Positions 11,515 to 22,111 of a stretch of 64,000 nt of DNA are shown here, in pieces; within the stretch, counting starts at the first letter, position 1; each line of letters starts with the position of its first letter. The position numbers and the translations under genes were made by a program. The notes under the pieces are model-generated. The model did not search any database and was not told where the DNA came from. It worked only from the letters and a program-made list of their open reading frames with translations. Source of the stretch: Pyrenochaeta sp. MPI-SDFR-AT-0127 (lineage: Eukaryota > Ascomycota > Dothideomycetes > Pleosporales > Cucurbitariaceae); the NCBI GenBank assembly GCA_020747015.1, contig JAGTJM010000065.1, positions 62,001-126,000 on the forward strand. The letters are read 5' to 3'.

Positions 11515-12768
11515 TCATTGCCCCCCAGACAGCACGATTGGCTGGTACACCTCCAGGTCAAGCCCACACACCTCCATGCGCCGTTGCCGAAATCGCTCAT
11601 ACAGCTTGCTCCACGCTTCCTGCGCCTGCTCGTTCTCAGGCCGCAGCTTGACGCGGTCCGAGTACGGCACGTCGTACTCTGGCCCTGGCAGCTCAGGGTC
11701 GGACAGCCGCACAAACGTGGTTGCTTCCTCAAACGCCGTCGCATTGAAGCCGTCTGCTGCACTGCGCAGGCTCTGCGATTCGTAGACGACGTTGCCCATC
11801 GAGAGCGACCATTCTGAGATGAGCGACTCGGGCGCTGCGAAGGTGCTTCTGAACAGGTTCAGGTCAGTGGTTGGCCGTGACGCACGTATGGTCTTTAATT
11901 GGTTGAAGCTCTCCTGCGACGGATGTATCATCAAGAGAGACGTCGACAGATCCGCCCGCTCTGGCGTTGCTGGGTATGCAGCCATGGGCTCTGACTTGGA
12001 AAAGGCCAGCAGCGAGTCCAGCGCAGATGCATCGAGCAGCACGCCTGGGCCCTGCAGGTACAGTACCCGCTCATAGTCTACGAGCGAGTACAAGCTGGCA
12101 AGAGAGTAGGACGACGGCAGCGTGTCTTTGAAGTGTTAGCCACCACATATTCACCACCCTACAAGTGTCGAGACTCACCATCTGCGCCTTCCACAATAGG
12201 CTCCATGGGCATCAGGGTCACGCCATACCGCCGTGCAGCCGTCCTCAGCAGTCGCCTTGTCGTGGACATCTCAGGCCCGTATGTATCGTCTTCTGAGGGC
12301 ACCAGCCACATGCGCGGGAACATCAGTATCCTCTTCGCTGGGCTCTTCATCCGGTGCAGGTCGGACAGCAGCATCACCGCACTGCACAGCTCCACGTGCT
12401 CCCTCACCACCTGCACATATCCCAGCCGACTCCAGTCCATCGTCTGGCCTGCAATGTACTGCTCATACGTCTCATCCACCTCTGGCCGACTGCCCACTGG
12501 TCGCGCCCATTTTACATCCAACGTCGGCGGCGCTATCGGTTGCGGTGGTGGTAATGGCTTTGGCAGCCGTGGTTTTATGGCCAGTTGCAGGTTGTGTACG
12601 TATCTCTGCTGCAAGACGTAGCCCGAGAGAAAGAGCGCAAGCGTGAAGAGGAAGACTAGACATGAATCAGTGTCGAGATCAACAGATCAAGGTGTCGCGT
12701 CTTTGCTCACCAATTGCCGCAGACAGGATAACAGAGACCTGGCTCGAGGTGAGCAGCAGTCGGCCCAT
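11515..12768 (-). CDS. GT8-like type II membrane protein lacking the DxD motif
   Basis: Exons 12711-12768, 12179-12655 and 11515-12125 give 381 residues. A short cytosolic tail is followed by a single hydrophobic anchor (about residues 10-38, interrupted by intron 1), a Pro-rich stem, and a luminal domain resembling fungal glycogenin-like family 8 glycosyltransferases. The block DTLPSSYSLASLYSLVDYERVLYL leads into the position where active GT8 enzymes carry a metal-binding DxD; here residues 203-205 read Q-G-P. The luminal side keeps the general order of the fold, but sugar transfer cannot be assumed. The start is fixed by the signal-anchor. It is transcribed divergently from Prp38. Confidence 0.75.
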
Positions 12769-13083
12769 GGTGAAACAGCCGCAACAAAATGCAAATGGAT
12801 ATAAGAATGTAGTATAAATGTTTAACAAAGAAGGTTCAATGGGAATGCACTCATACGCTCGTGCAGACAAGCGTATGCTGTGCTTGGGTGACGTGCCATG
12901 TGGGCCTGGATGCTCGTAGGGCTGCAGTGTTGATGCGCCGGTTGGGTGAGCAACAATCGATAAGCCCGCCCTGGTCACAAATTACTGCCGCCATGCCATC
13001 ACCGCAGTCCACCCTAACCTTTCCACAAGCGCGACATGGTCAAAGTGATGCCCTAGTCACGCACCCTCAATCATCTCCTCAGC
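12769..13083. promoter_or_regulatory. Shared divergent promoter, GT8-like gene and Prp38
   Basis: Only 315 bp separate the two start codons on opposite strands, so the regulatory sequences of both genes must lie here or overlap the genes. No specific site is claimed. Confidence 0.45.
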
Positions 13084-14022
13084 ATGCCAAAACCCGCCTT
13101 TGACCGCGCAGATGCCCGCGCCCTCCTCGACGACCGTGGCTACAGCGGCTCCCTCATCCGCGGCCAGAACCCTGCGCTGCTCTTCGAGAAAGGTGTGCGC
13201 GAACGCATCACCGAGTCGTACTACTGGAAGGAACAGTGCTTCGGCTTGAATGCTGCGACACTGTGCGATCGAGCTGCCGACCTGAGGTTTATTGGTGGCA
13301 CCTCGGGCATCACTGGAAAACCCACGCCGTTCCTGTGCCTGGCATTCAAGCTGCTGCAGCTCGTGCCAGAAAAGGCCATTATTCTGGAGTACCTGAATTT
13401 CGCAGGAGACGACGACGAGGACCAGAATGGAGAAGGAGACATCAAAAAGGAGGACGACAGCGACGCCGGCAAGAACGAGCAAGATCTCAACGCCGCCGGT
13501 AAACTCGGCGACTTCAAATACCTGCGCTGCCTCGCTGCATTCTACATCCGCCTCGCCTGGGAGCCCGTCGAAATCTACAAAACCCTCGAGCCCCTCCTCA
13601 TCGACTACCGCAAAATCAAGCGCCGTCTAAAAGACGCCTTTACGCTGACGTACGTCGACCAGTTCATCGACGACCTCCTCACCAAGGACCGCATCTGCGC
13701 GACGAGTCTGTGGAAACTGCCGTCACGTGCGAATCTCGAGGATCTGGACATGCTCGAGCCGCGCGAGAGCCCGTTGGGTGATGAGGTGGATGCCCTGGAT
13801 GACGATTTGGAGATGAAGAGTGAGAGGAGCTATAGGAGTAGGAGCTATGATAGCAGGAGTAGAAGCAGAAGCCGAAGCCGAAGCTACGACAGCAGAAGTC
13901 GCAGCTATGACAGCAGAGACCGAAGGCGGAGTCAAAGTCCAGGAGAGAGGAGTCGTGCTGAGAGTAGGAGCAGGAGCAGAAGTACAAGTCATCGACGACA
14001 TAGCAGCGACGGCGAACGATAA
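13084..14022 (+). CDS. prp38: Pre-mRNA-splicing factor Prp38
   Basis: A single exon encodes 312 residues. Residues 10-215 follow the Prp38 family: RGQNPALLFEKGVRERITES at the front, then FIGGTSGITGKPTPFLCLAFKLLQL, and FKYLRCLAAFYIRLAW in the second half. Prp38 is part of the U4/U6.U5 tri-snRNP-associated machinery needed for spliceosome activation. An acidic, Lys/Asp-rich insertion (about 118-145) splits the domain. The C-terminal 80 residues form an Arg-Ser dipeptide domain with SRSYDSR repeats, as in animal and many fungal Prp38 proteins but absent from budding yeast. Confidence 0.95.
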   Translation: MPKPAFDRADARALLDDRGYSGSLIRGQNPALLFEKGVRERITESYYWKEQCFGLNAATLCDRAADLRFIGGTSGITGKPTPFLCLAFKLLQLVPEKAIILEYLNFAGDDDEDQNGEGDIKKEDDSDAGKNEQDLNAAGKLGDFKYLRCLAAFYIRLAWEPVEIYKTLEPLLIDYRKIKRRLKDAFTLTYVDQFIDDLLTKDRICATSLWKLPSRANLEDLDMLEPRESPLGDEVDALDDDLEMKSERSYRSRSYDSRSRSRSRSRSYDSRSRSYDSRDRRRSQSPGERSRAESRSRSRSTSHRRHSSDGER

Positions 14023-14203
14023 TCATCCACCTTACGATGCTCACGGCCGCTCAACGCACAGCTATCAAACAATGTCACTACACCACTATGATTTCTGGCT
14101 CTGTATCGCTCATCGTCACTTGCCGCTTTGGTGCCTGTGCAGATTGCTCCAAAGAATTGAGTCACTTTCAAATACTCACCACCTACAATGACTATGCGCA
14201 CAG

Positions 14204-14210
14204 TATATAA
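14204..14210 (+). promoter_or_regulatory. TATA box of the 14.3-kb gene
   Basis: TATATAA lies 55 bp upstream of the next start codon, a suitable spacing for a fungal core promoter with a short leader. It is recognised by pattern and position only. Confidence 0.4.
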
Positions 14211-14264
14211 CCCACCACGCAGACCTTCTCTTTGTAGCCAATCTCAGCATCAACAAAAATCAAC

Positions 14265-15110
14265 ATGGCTTCGCCAGCATCACGCCTTCTCACTCTTCCC
14301 CGTGAGATTCGCAATCACCTCTACAGCTATCTGCCACACGAGAAGGAGCTCCGATTCGGCTGGCAGAGCACAGTGCATACAACGTACGGTGCCATCGCAA
14401 TGCATGTGGAGAATGCACCCCCGCTCAACCTGCTACTCACACACCCTCAACTACACAATGAGTACCTCGAGGTTGAGAATCTGTCAGCCAGGTTTCGGCC
14501 GTTGCCTTGCTTTGTGTTGAATTTTCACATCTCCGAACCCGCTCTTGCACGTCTCCAGCAAGTCGACTTGTCCATTAAACAAGCCAAGGCACCACACCAC
14601 AAGCCATGGGCTGTCATTGAAGATTTCGTAGAGTGGTTATCTCTCAAGTCGCCACATATCTCCACCATCCGTGTTGCCATACTCGAAGAATTACCACAAG
14701 AAATGGAGGTGCATCGGCGTGAACTAGACAACAATACAATGACAACAGCCTTTAGAGACGGTAACGTTTTCTTGCCTTCGCCTCCTGGCAGTCTTATCAA
14801 GTTGCCCCTCCGCCGATGCGGCCAAGGCTACCGATACGCATACTCCACGTCATTCCAACTTCAACCCGCCAATTCCAGCAAAGAGGAGTTTCACTACCAT
14901 AACATCTATAAATCTGGAGCGTGGTTGTTTTCTAGCAAAACGGAACATAAGCACTGGGATCCCGCACGAGAATTACCAGCCAACTGGCCACTGAGAGGTT
15001 ATCCTGCAGACGTACTTGATAGATTGCCACAGGGTGATCTTGAGAAAGCTGTGCGTATGGGGCGAGAAATGCAGGAGTGGAAAGAGTTGGCTGTAGAGGC
15101 TGCGACCTGA
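14265..15110 (+). CDS. F-box-like fungal family protein, paralogue 2 of 3
   Basis: A single exon encodes 281 residues. It opens with LLTLPREIRNHLYSYLPHE and keeps the family landmarks seen at 1.3 kb and 15.5 kb: LLLTHPQLHNEYLEVE near residue 70, CGQGYRYAY near 185, and IYKSGAWLFSSK near 215. The gene lies 397 bp upstream of paralogue 3 on the same strand, which points to a tandem duplication that has since diverged. No catalytic motif or membrane segment is visible. Function is unknown; an adaptor role is suggested only by the F-box-like start. The 397-bp gap to the next gene shows no other feature. Confidence 0.75.
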   Translation: MASPASRLLTLPREIRNHLYSYLPHEKELRFGWQSTVHTTYGAIAMHVENAPPLNLLLTHPQLHNEYLEVENLSARFRPLPCFVLNFHISEPALARLQQVDLSIKQAKAPHHKPWAVIEDFVEWLSLKSPHISTIRVAILEELPQEMEVHRRELDNNTMTTAFRDGNVFLPSPPGSLIKLPLRRCGQGYRYAYSTSFQLQPANSSKEEFHYHNIYKSGAWLFSSKTEHKHWDPARELPANWPLRGYPADVLDRLPQGDLEKAVRMGREMQEWKELAVEAAT

Positions 15111-15507
15111 TGGTGACTTGTATTGATTGACATGACTACAAAGCTGAAAAAGGCTCGAGGCGGCAAGGGGTTCTTTTCGAGGGAGAGTGTTTCCGGACAA
15201 GTGTGCTGGCAATAGTCGAATCATTCCTCGAATCTAAAAGATCTTGTCAAACAATTCAACTTGAGCTTTGTAGAAGTTGTTGGAGATGTGATTCTGGCAA
15301 CCCTCGATATTATTGAAACCTGCCCTCGCTGTCACGCCCACGAGCTGAATGGCACTGGCTGTGTAGCTTACGTAACTGTAAATATACAAACTACTTTGAT
15401 GATCATCGCCCCACCTGTCACCTTTCACCCGTTCCGCTCCAGCACATGTATCTTGCTCAGGATTTTATTCTTTCAAAATAATTGTATCTGCCGCCTACAT
15501 CGAAGCA

Positions 15508-16416
15508 ATGTCAATCCCTCCTTCACACCTTTTATGCCTGCCACGGGAGCTTCGCGACAAAATCTATACGCACCTCTACCAATCCGTTACGCTGGATTGG
15601 AAATGGAGGGCGACGAGGACGCGAAGAGCGCTCATCGAGGTGACCTTTAAAGAAGCACCAGTCCTTAGCGTGCTTCTCACATGCACCCAACTCCACGACG
15701 AGTATGTGGAAGCAAAGCATTTCAAAAACCTCTCTGTCATGTTGAATTGGGGCTCGATGACAATGTGGCGTAAGTCGCAGACCCGCAGCAATAACGGACG
15801 ACATATGGGAACTGTGCTTTCTCGCCTGCGCCACGCTACATTAATCACCACCCGGGACATAAATTGGGACAAAGCGGCTCTACTTTTTGACTTCCTCAGG
15901 ACCAAGAGCCCGAACCTGGCTTCTGCTCGGATTGTGCCGCGCTGCTCGCTGTGCTGGATCAGCATCGCGGAATTGAGCAGCACGCCGGATCCGCATAGAC
16001 TCGCTTTGAATTCGCAGGTGCCGTACAATCTGCCTGACCTACTCGCTGGCTTTCCACTCGCGCAGGTTGGCGAGGGCTATCATATAGACTTTGGATTCGA
16101 CTGGAGGCGTGGGCATGGTGCTAATATCTACGAGGTCGGTGTGTATCTGTACACATTCCAACGCGCCTGGGATGATTGGTGGGGTCCGTCGGACATCCTC
16201 GAGATCCTGCCACTGCGCGAGAATGGAGCAGAACTACGCATAGCTGTACCGGAGCCTTGTGTGGATGAGATTGAGCGTGTGCGGTATCAAATATGGGATT
16301 GGACGGAGAAGCGGGGACTAGAGGTTCAGACGCGGGAGCAGTTGCACCACGTAGAGGCCAGTGAGTTGAAAGAAAAGCGGGAGGATAATGAAGGATTCGC
16401 CCTGTGGTTTGAGTGA
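15508..16416 (+). CDS. F-box-like fungal family protein, paralogue 3 of 3
   Basis: A single exon encodes 302 residues. LLCLPRELRDKIYTHLYQS is the F-box-like opening. LLTCTQLHDEYVEAKHF, VGEGYHIDFGF and IYEVGVYLYTFQRAW match the corresponding blocks of the neighbours at 14.3 and 1.3 kb. The extra C-terminal 30 residues are charged. This family is highly expanded and poorly conserved in filamentous ascomycetes; the sequence gives no hint of a substrate. The following 384 bp, up to the next gene, contains nothing recognisable. Confidence 0.75.
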   Translation: MSIPPSHLLCLPRELRDKIYTHLYQSVTLDWKWRATRTRRALIEVTFKEAPVLSVLLTCTQLHDEYVEAKHFKNLSVMLNWGSMTMWRKSQTRSNNGRHMGTVLSRLRHATLITTRDINWDKAALLFDFLRTKSPNLASARIVPRCSLCWISIAELSSTPDPHRLALNSQVPYNLPDLLAGFPLAQVGEGYHIDFGFDWRRGHGANIYEVGVYLYTFQRAWDDWWGPSDILEILPLRENGAELRIAVPEPCVDEIERVRYQIWDWTEKRGLEVQTREQLHHVEASELKEKREDNEGFALWFE

Positions 16417-16800
16417 AACTCCTGAATATGGCCTGTGGGGATGAGACATCTGTGCATTTGATATGTTGTTAGACTGAGCGCTACGATGTGCAAGGTGGCA
16501 GGCATCACTGACGACTTGATCAAGTAGTCTCATTCGAAGCATTTGACCATCGAGTCCGCTTAGAATATTGCTATCACTGAGGTTCGTGCCAGTGTACAAC
16601 GAGAAGAGCAATGTGCTCCACCACGAGCAAGGACCTGCTCCACGTGCATGTGGTCGTTGAAGGATTCATGCAATGTCACGGTTGCATGGCGGGCACTAGG
16701 CTAGATCTAGAGCTAAATTGAAACGATTCCTAGTCCATGTAAGAGTCCCCTGCGTTTTCTATCCCAGCCAATTCCAACGACCTCGATACCTCTATTGGCT

Positions 16801-17711
16801 CTATAGTACAAGATACTCGGTCTGCCGCTCTACTCGTGCCGTGAGTCCAGTAATCGCCTCACTCAGCTCGTCACGGCGAGCGGCCCTCCGAGGCGATTAT
16901 AGTGGCATTTATTTTCGCGTTTTCCATCTCTCTCCTTATTGGCCCTGGTAACGCTTGCTTGAGCCTCTGGTTCTCTGCATTCAATCCACTGTTTTCGTGC
17001 TCCAACGCCTGCGTCTTTTTCGCCATGCTCCTTCGCCAGAGGAGTGCTAAACCCCCGACCAGCGCGAGAACAGCGCCCAAAGCAGCACCTACCCCGATGA
17101 CAGCAGTGCGCTGGGTGTTTGACGAGCTGTTTGCAGAGGACTGGCAGGATGTCGAGGGAGTGACTGTCACCGTGGCGGTTGCAGAAGCCATGCCGGCCAC
17201 TGCGCTGCAGCTGGAAGGATAGATGATCTCGGTGAACATGGGTTCGCCGCCGGCGACTTGTGCAGTCAGATTCGAACTACCGTCATCGCAGCAAGTGCGT
17301 GCTGCTTTATTATCGCCACAGCAGAATCTGTTGTAGCTCCCGCAAGGGGTCAACACGGCATCACCGGAGCGGAAACCGTCTGTTCGTACATGTCCATGTC
17401 AGCTTCGAGGGTCGAACAACTACACAGGACCAACACATACCGATGATACAGGCGTTGGGACAGTCAGGGCTGTTCCACGTTCGGTCGGTGCAGCCTCGAC
17501 GCACAATGGCGCCCAAACCTGGTGAGAAACACATGCCGTTGGTCTGGCATACATCTGCTTCACGACAGCAATGAGATACATCTGCATTCGGCTTGCATGG
17601 AGTAAGGCCCGTTGCATTCTTGCCGTCCGGGTAGTAGCAGCTCAATTCCGATGCCGCCAGAGAGCACAGCACGGCCGCCACAAGGGCGATTGACTTCATA
17701 ATTCGCATCAT
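16801..17711 (-). CDS. Cys-rich secreted-ectodomain, single-span membrane protein with C-terminal coiled coil
   Basis: Exons 17441-17711, 16953-17379 and 16801-16885 give 260 residues. A signal peptide (MKSIALVAAVLCSLAAS) precedes a Cys-rich ectodomain with YPDG, SHCC, TNGMCF and CPNAC motifs and a second CC-containing half. A Ser/Thr-rich stalk and one membrane helix (AVIGVGAALGAVLALVGGLALL) follow. The cytosolic tail is a coiled coil. I chose the third exon because splicing out 16886-16952 continues the heptads (RRDELSEAITGLTARVE) to a stop at 16801. Without that splice the frame ends at 16871 after a poor-looking tail. The donor would be GTTACC, which is weak. This layout is common among fungal proteins of unknown role; a surface sensor is possible. 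Confidence 0.65.
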
Positions 17712-18107
17712 GACGAGGACAGAGGAGATGGATGCCGAGACCAAGTATGGGTATCTGAAGGACAATTGACAATTTTGTTTCGGGGGTCCCTTCTCTTGTA
17801 CTTTGACCAGGCTGGTGTTCAGCCTTGGGCTAAGGGCTGGCGAGGCGGCCTGCGCCATGCGTGGCGCCCTCTAAGATTCGATAATGGCCAATACGGGCCA
17901 AAACAGGCGAAGGTACAGCACTTGGCGGCTGTCACGATCGCACTTCACTGTTGTTTCCCCCGCATTCGTCCAGACTGGGCTCAGCTCGTCTGCCTTGGGG
18001 AACCTGTCACGCCCACCAACGGGTGGGTCCTCCACGGCTGTCAGGGTTTCCCTTCTCTCCTCGCCGTTGATCTTCAACGTCGCGCGGGCGTTTTCCCCAG
18101 CACCTCC
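17712..18107. promoter_or_regulatory. Shared divergent promoter
   Basis: This 396-bp interval lies between the start of the Cys-rich membrane protein gene (minus) and the ankyrin gene (plus). No defined site was recognised. Confidence 0.35.
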
Positions 18108-19946
18108 ATGGCCGAACCTATTGGTCTCGTCTTTGGGGTCGCATCCCTGGTGCTACAGCTGGCCAAGTGTAAGAATAGTTCAAAGGACTTTCACCACCTC
18201 GACCAGGACCTCCGGTCATTTCACCAAACGCTCCTCTCGACCGAGCAGTACCTGCCCCGGCTGCCCCACATCCAACATGCCTGCGAGGAGCTGGTCGTCG
18301 ATATAGCAAAGGTTCTGTCGAGATATGCTAGTCGACACCGTTTGAGACGCGTGAAAGTGACCTTCGAAGCCATCCAGCCGCTGCGAGCGCGACTGAGCAA
18401 TCAAATATCCATGCTACTTATGAATGTCATGTGAGTGACTACTCCTTGTCGCAGCCTTGTTCACAAGTGCTTCTGACATCTAACATCGTCTTCAAGCATG
18501 CTCAAAGACTGTGACGCCAATCGCGACGAACGAAGCGCGGCCTGTCCTACCGAGTTACTTCATTCGCCAAACGTCTCTGTCGATAGTGTTGACCAGTATT
18601 CCAAAGAGCGCTCCCAAGACGCTGCTCCGAACCTTGCCTTTGACCTCAACATGTCCATTGTTCTAAAGGAATCACAATCTTCCATCCCCAGGCTTGATCT
18701 CATTCCGAGCCCGCCTCCTTCACTGACATCTACCGAGTCCCTTGTCAGCAACAGAATAAAGCGAGATCGGTATTCAATTCAATCTTCAGTCAGCAGCTCA
18801 TCATGTAGCACCGCCCCGACTGAGCTATCATCACATCTTGGACGGTTCGAGTCGTGTCGAGGCCGCAGCGCAGCCAAGCCCGCTACTGTACAAGAGGACG
18901 ATCTCCCAACGTTGAGCCATCTTTGGCCCAATGGTACAGAGAAGGCTTTAAATGAAGCACTAGTAAACATTTCCAGAACAGAGGAAGAAGTCCCCTTTCA
19001 CGCCGAACAAGTCAAAATACTCCTGCGGCAAGGCGCGTCCCTCGAGTACAAAGACCCCGAATGCGCCCGCACACCGCTCATCTGGGCCATTGTTTCAGGA
19101 AGAATAGATCTAGTAGAGCTCTTTTTAGAAGAGCATGCAGTCTTCGATACTTGCGACGGTGAATGGGCCCGCACGCCAGCAATATGGGCCATTGTGGAAG
19201 ACAAACTAGCTATTCTTGATCTTCTTATCAAGGTAGGCGCCGACCTCACAGCTGCAGATGGCAAGATCGGCCGCACGCCACTTCTATGGGCTGCAAGTAT
19301 GGGCAACTATCGCGCCGCAGAGTCGCTCATCGGCGCGAAAGCCGGACTCATCAATGTCACAGACCAAGAAGAAATGACGCCACTAGCCCTTGCATACTAT
19401 GAGCGCCATCTCAAGACGGCACGATTGCTCGTCGAATCTGGAGACAATGCCAGATTCAAGTTTGCATCCGGATCCTCGCTACTCGCCTGGGCTATTCTTG
19501 CAAAGCATGAAGACTTTGCCCGATTGTTGCTCAAGCACGGCGCTGATGCAAATAGCACCAATATGGATGGTGTACCAGCCTTGATTCTCGCAATACAGCA
19601 AAACCTTGCAGATAATGCAGAGCTACTGGTTATGGAAGGCGCTGATGTACAGTGCACGGATATGGATACTGTGCCGGCATTGACGGTCGCGGTGAAAGAA
19701 CAACGGCTGGATATTGCAAAGATGTTACTCAAAAACAAAGCACGACTAGAAGCAGTAGATTGCGACGGGAATACAGCACTATGGTGGGCTGTCTGGCGCA
19801 ACAATGAGAAACTGGTTGAACTATTAGTGAAGAGCGGGGCGAATCCTGCTGCTATAGACGGCGAAGGAATCACGGTACGGGACTGGGCCGCCAGGATAGG
19901 CAGTACGACTATTGTTGGGCTTCTCTCGGCGAGGGGATTAGGATGA
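18108..19946 (+). CDS. Ankyrin-repeat protein with fungal STAND-type helical N-terminus
   Basis: Exons 18108-18430 and 18497-19946 give 590 residues. The N-terminus (MAEPIGLVFGVASLVLQLAK, then about 90 helical residues) resembles the helical N-terminal domains of fungal STAND proteins and HeLo-like domains. A Ser-rich low-complexity linker (about 130-260) follows. From about residue 285 there are eight to nine ankyrin repeats recognisable by TPL-WA and LL-GAD patterns. There is no nucleotide-binding domain, so this resembles a STAND protein without its switch. Proteins of this kind occur around fungal non-self recognition loci, and it sits 2.2 kb from the hydrolase/NLR pair. A membrane-acting role for the N-terminus is speculation. 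Confidence 0.8.
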
Positions 19947-20870
19947 AATCTGGCACTCGATCTTGCATTCAACACTTCTAAGACAGGGATTCTTCTTGTT
20001 GAACTAAGAACATCCAACGGAGACCTTGTTCCGACACCGAAGCACATTTATGCGAACGCCCAGCTACGTTAGAGGACTATCCCGGGCCTCCGTCGAACGG
20101 CAGCAAGTACCGAGTTGCCCGGTGGGTGCGCTACGGTCAACCCGAGCGACACGCTTGTTATGCGAATCATTCCACTGCAACTGGTTCACGTCAGACAGCG
20201 AGATTCGATATCTGCGTAACTCTGTCTTGAAGCGATTGCGGGATTCCCAGGTACCCGTCCACAGCAGTCGCATCCGTGGCATCTGCATCTAGACGACGGT
20301 GGCCATGAGTAGTACAATAGAGGAGTATAGGTGATTCGACTCGAGGCTAATCTAGAGCCAATGATTAAAATTACGACAACATGCTCCGTTCCTGGGTCCT
20401 GTATAAAGGTAAGAATAGCAACGGGCTGGGAAGTCACATATGTCAAGGTGATGGGATTATGCCCAGAGCGATCACATGAGTCGACATGTTGCTGATAGAG
20501 GTCGAGTTCTGTATACAGATACGTTCAGCATTAACATGGAGCTCACATTGAGCTTGGAGAAGAGCTTGGAGAAATGAGTGCGGCCAGCGCAGAAGAAGAC
20601 AGCCACAAATTCGGTAGTCAAGAACGTCTCATCTCGTGATGCACGTCTGAACTCGAGATAAGTACTGCATCAAGGTGCAGTGGCGGGGGCCTTTGTCTGC
20701 AAACTTCTAGCCGTCTTTGTATATCGAGGGCAATGCCATGGCAAATACGTAACATATGTATACATGTAATTATTCAATGTATAAAAACCACTCTGCTAGC
20801 ATTTAATACCTTACAGATAGCCCACAGTCTAGGGTAGTGCACAAGACCAACACCAAGATTTCGTTGCCGC

Positions 20871-20969
20871 TTACAAGATAGTGCACCCCCCATCGGCACT
20901 AATCTCACTTCCCGTCACGTTGCTAGTAGCATCAACATAATTAGAGCATGATGTCATGAAGTATCTATT
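20871..20969 (-). pseudogene. C-terminal relic of a short-chain dehydrogenase/reductase
   Basis: The minus-strand frame ends with TSNVTGSEISADGGCTIL and a stop at 20871. The V-T-G-S-E-I-x-x-D-G-G signature is the usual C-terminus of classical SDR enzymes. A TAG at 20970-20972 closes the frame just upstream. Beyond it a second weakly similar open piece (GVPKFKDLYYIF) follows, but the Rossmann GxxxGxG start and the YxxxK site are not found. It is most likely the tail of a decayed gene; an unrecognised exon of a live gene is less likely. Confidence 0.4.
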
Positions 20970-21563
20970 CTAGAAAATATAGTAGAGGTCCTTAAACTTT
21001 GGGACACCGTCGTTAAAGGCTTGTGCAGTACAGTTTACAGATGATGAAGCAGTGCCAGAAGAGCGGTCCTCGGAGGAGATTCTTGCCAAAACGTTGGGGG
21101 AAGATCCCTATTTTCTCAAGGTAACAGGACTGATCGCTTCGTGAGTGTGTCCAAACTTTGGACTCATCTCCGCGGTGGGCTGCACTCTGGCATGGCAACT
21201 GATTTAATGACAATCTGAGATTTACATATGCTGAAGTATCTCAAACTCACACGTAACTCTGGTTAATGCTCTCGCGTTGTCACTGAGCAAGTATAGTCTT
21301 GATTTATGCACCAGTGAATTAAGAAACATTAATCTCAGTCTCTTCTTTGGTTTCGTATACCAAATAGTAGCAGACCGTGAATAGCATTTTCATCCGATAC
21401 CAGCGTTAGCATAGCTGAACCCCGCATTATCATTATTTAATAGCTCACTTCTCTTCCCAAATGCGTCATGACGAATGAAAATGCATATCCAGTCCAAGAA
21501 CGAGCGATGATACATTTCCACATACTTTTTCGTATTCGTTTAGACTTTCTATTCTGGACAAAG

Positions 21564-21669
21564 GTAAGCCGCATGTCAGACTTCATGGCAGTCGTGTTCA
21601 TGCATATATGGACCGTTCCGGTAAGACGTAAGCCGCCCCCTCAGACTTCCCGGCAGCTGCGTTCATGCA
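21564..21669. repeat. Imperfect direct repeat, about 41 bp twice
   Basis: Copies at 21564-21604 and 21628-21669 share the frame GTAAGCCGC..TCAGACTTC..GGCAG..GTTCATGCA. Most differences are C in the second copy against T or A in the first. There is no other sign of a mobile element. Confidence 0.4.
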
Positions 21670-22111
21670 AGAGCAGGTTATTGCAGCGAATGACCACGCG
21701 CTGCGTCAAGTGTAGTGGCCAATCTTGTTGCAATCGGTAGATTATCGGCTGGATTTATGACTTTATCACGGCGTTAGTATTGCATAGCGTGAGACTTTTG
21801 GGGTTTGCAGGTTTGTTAGGGCTTCAAAGGCTCTAGGATGGCATATCAATATCTAATATGCCTAGCAAAGCACTGGTAAGTAGAAGTTTGTATCGAATTG
21901 TGTCATTAAGGTATTGAATAAAATCCATTTCTATGGATTCTTGTTAAATATGGAAATCACGTTTGTTGTCGTTCACCCAACTATTGGCTTCAGTGCTAAT
22001 TACTAGTGTTATTAGACTGACTCCAATTTTTCATGGCTGCGGCAACTGCGGCGCCATCTCCCCACTAAATATGTAAAAGTCAGTTTGAACATGTACCTGA
22101 TAAAAGAGTTT

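Larger units (their letters stand above)
19947..22111. other. Gene-poor AT-rich stretch
   Basis: No intact gene was found in 2.2 kb. A short-chain dehydrogenase tail (20871-20969) and a short imperfect direct repeat (21564-21669) are listed separately. The rest consists of short unrecognised frames in AT-rich DNA, consistent with decayed sequence. Confidence 0.5.
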
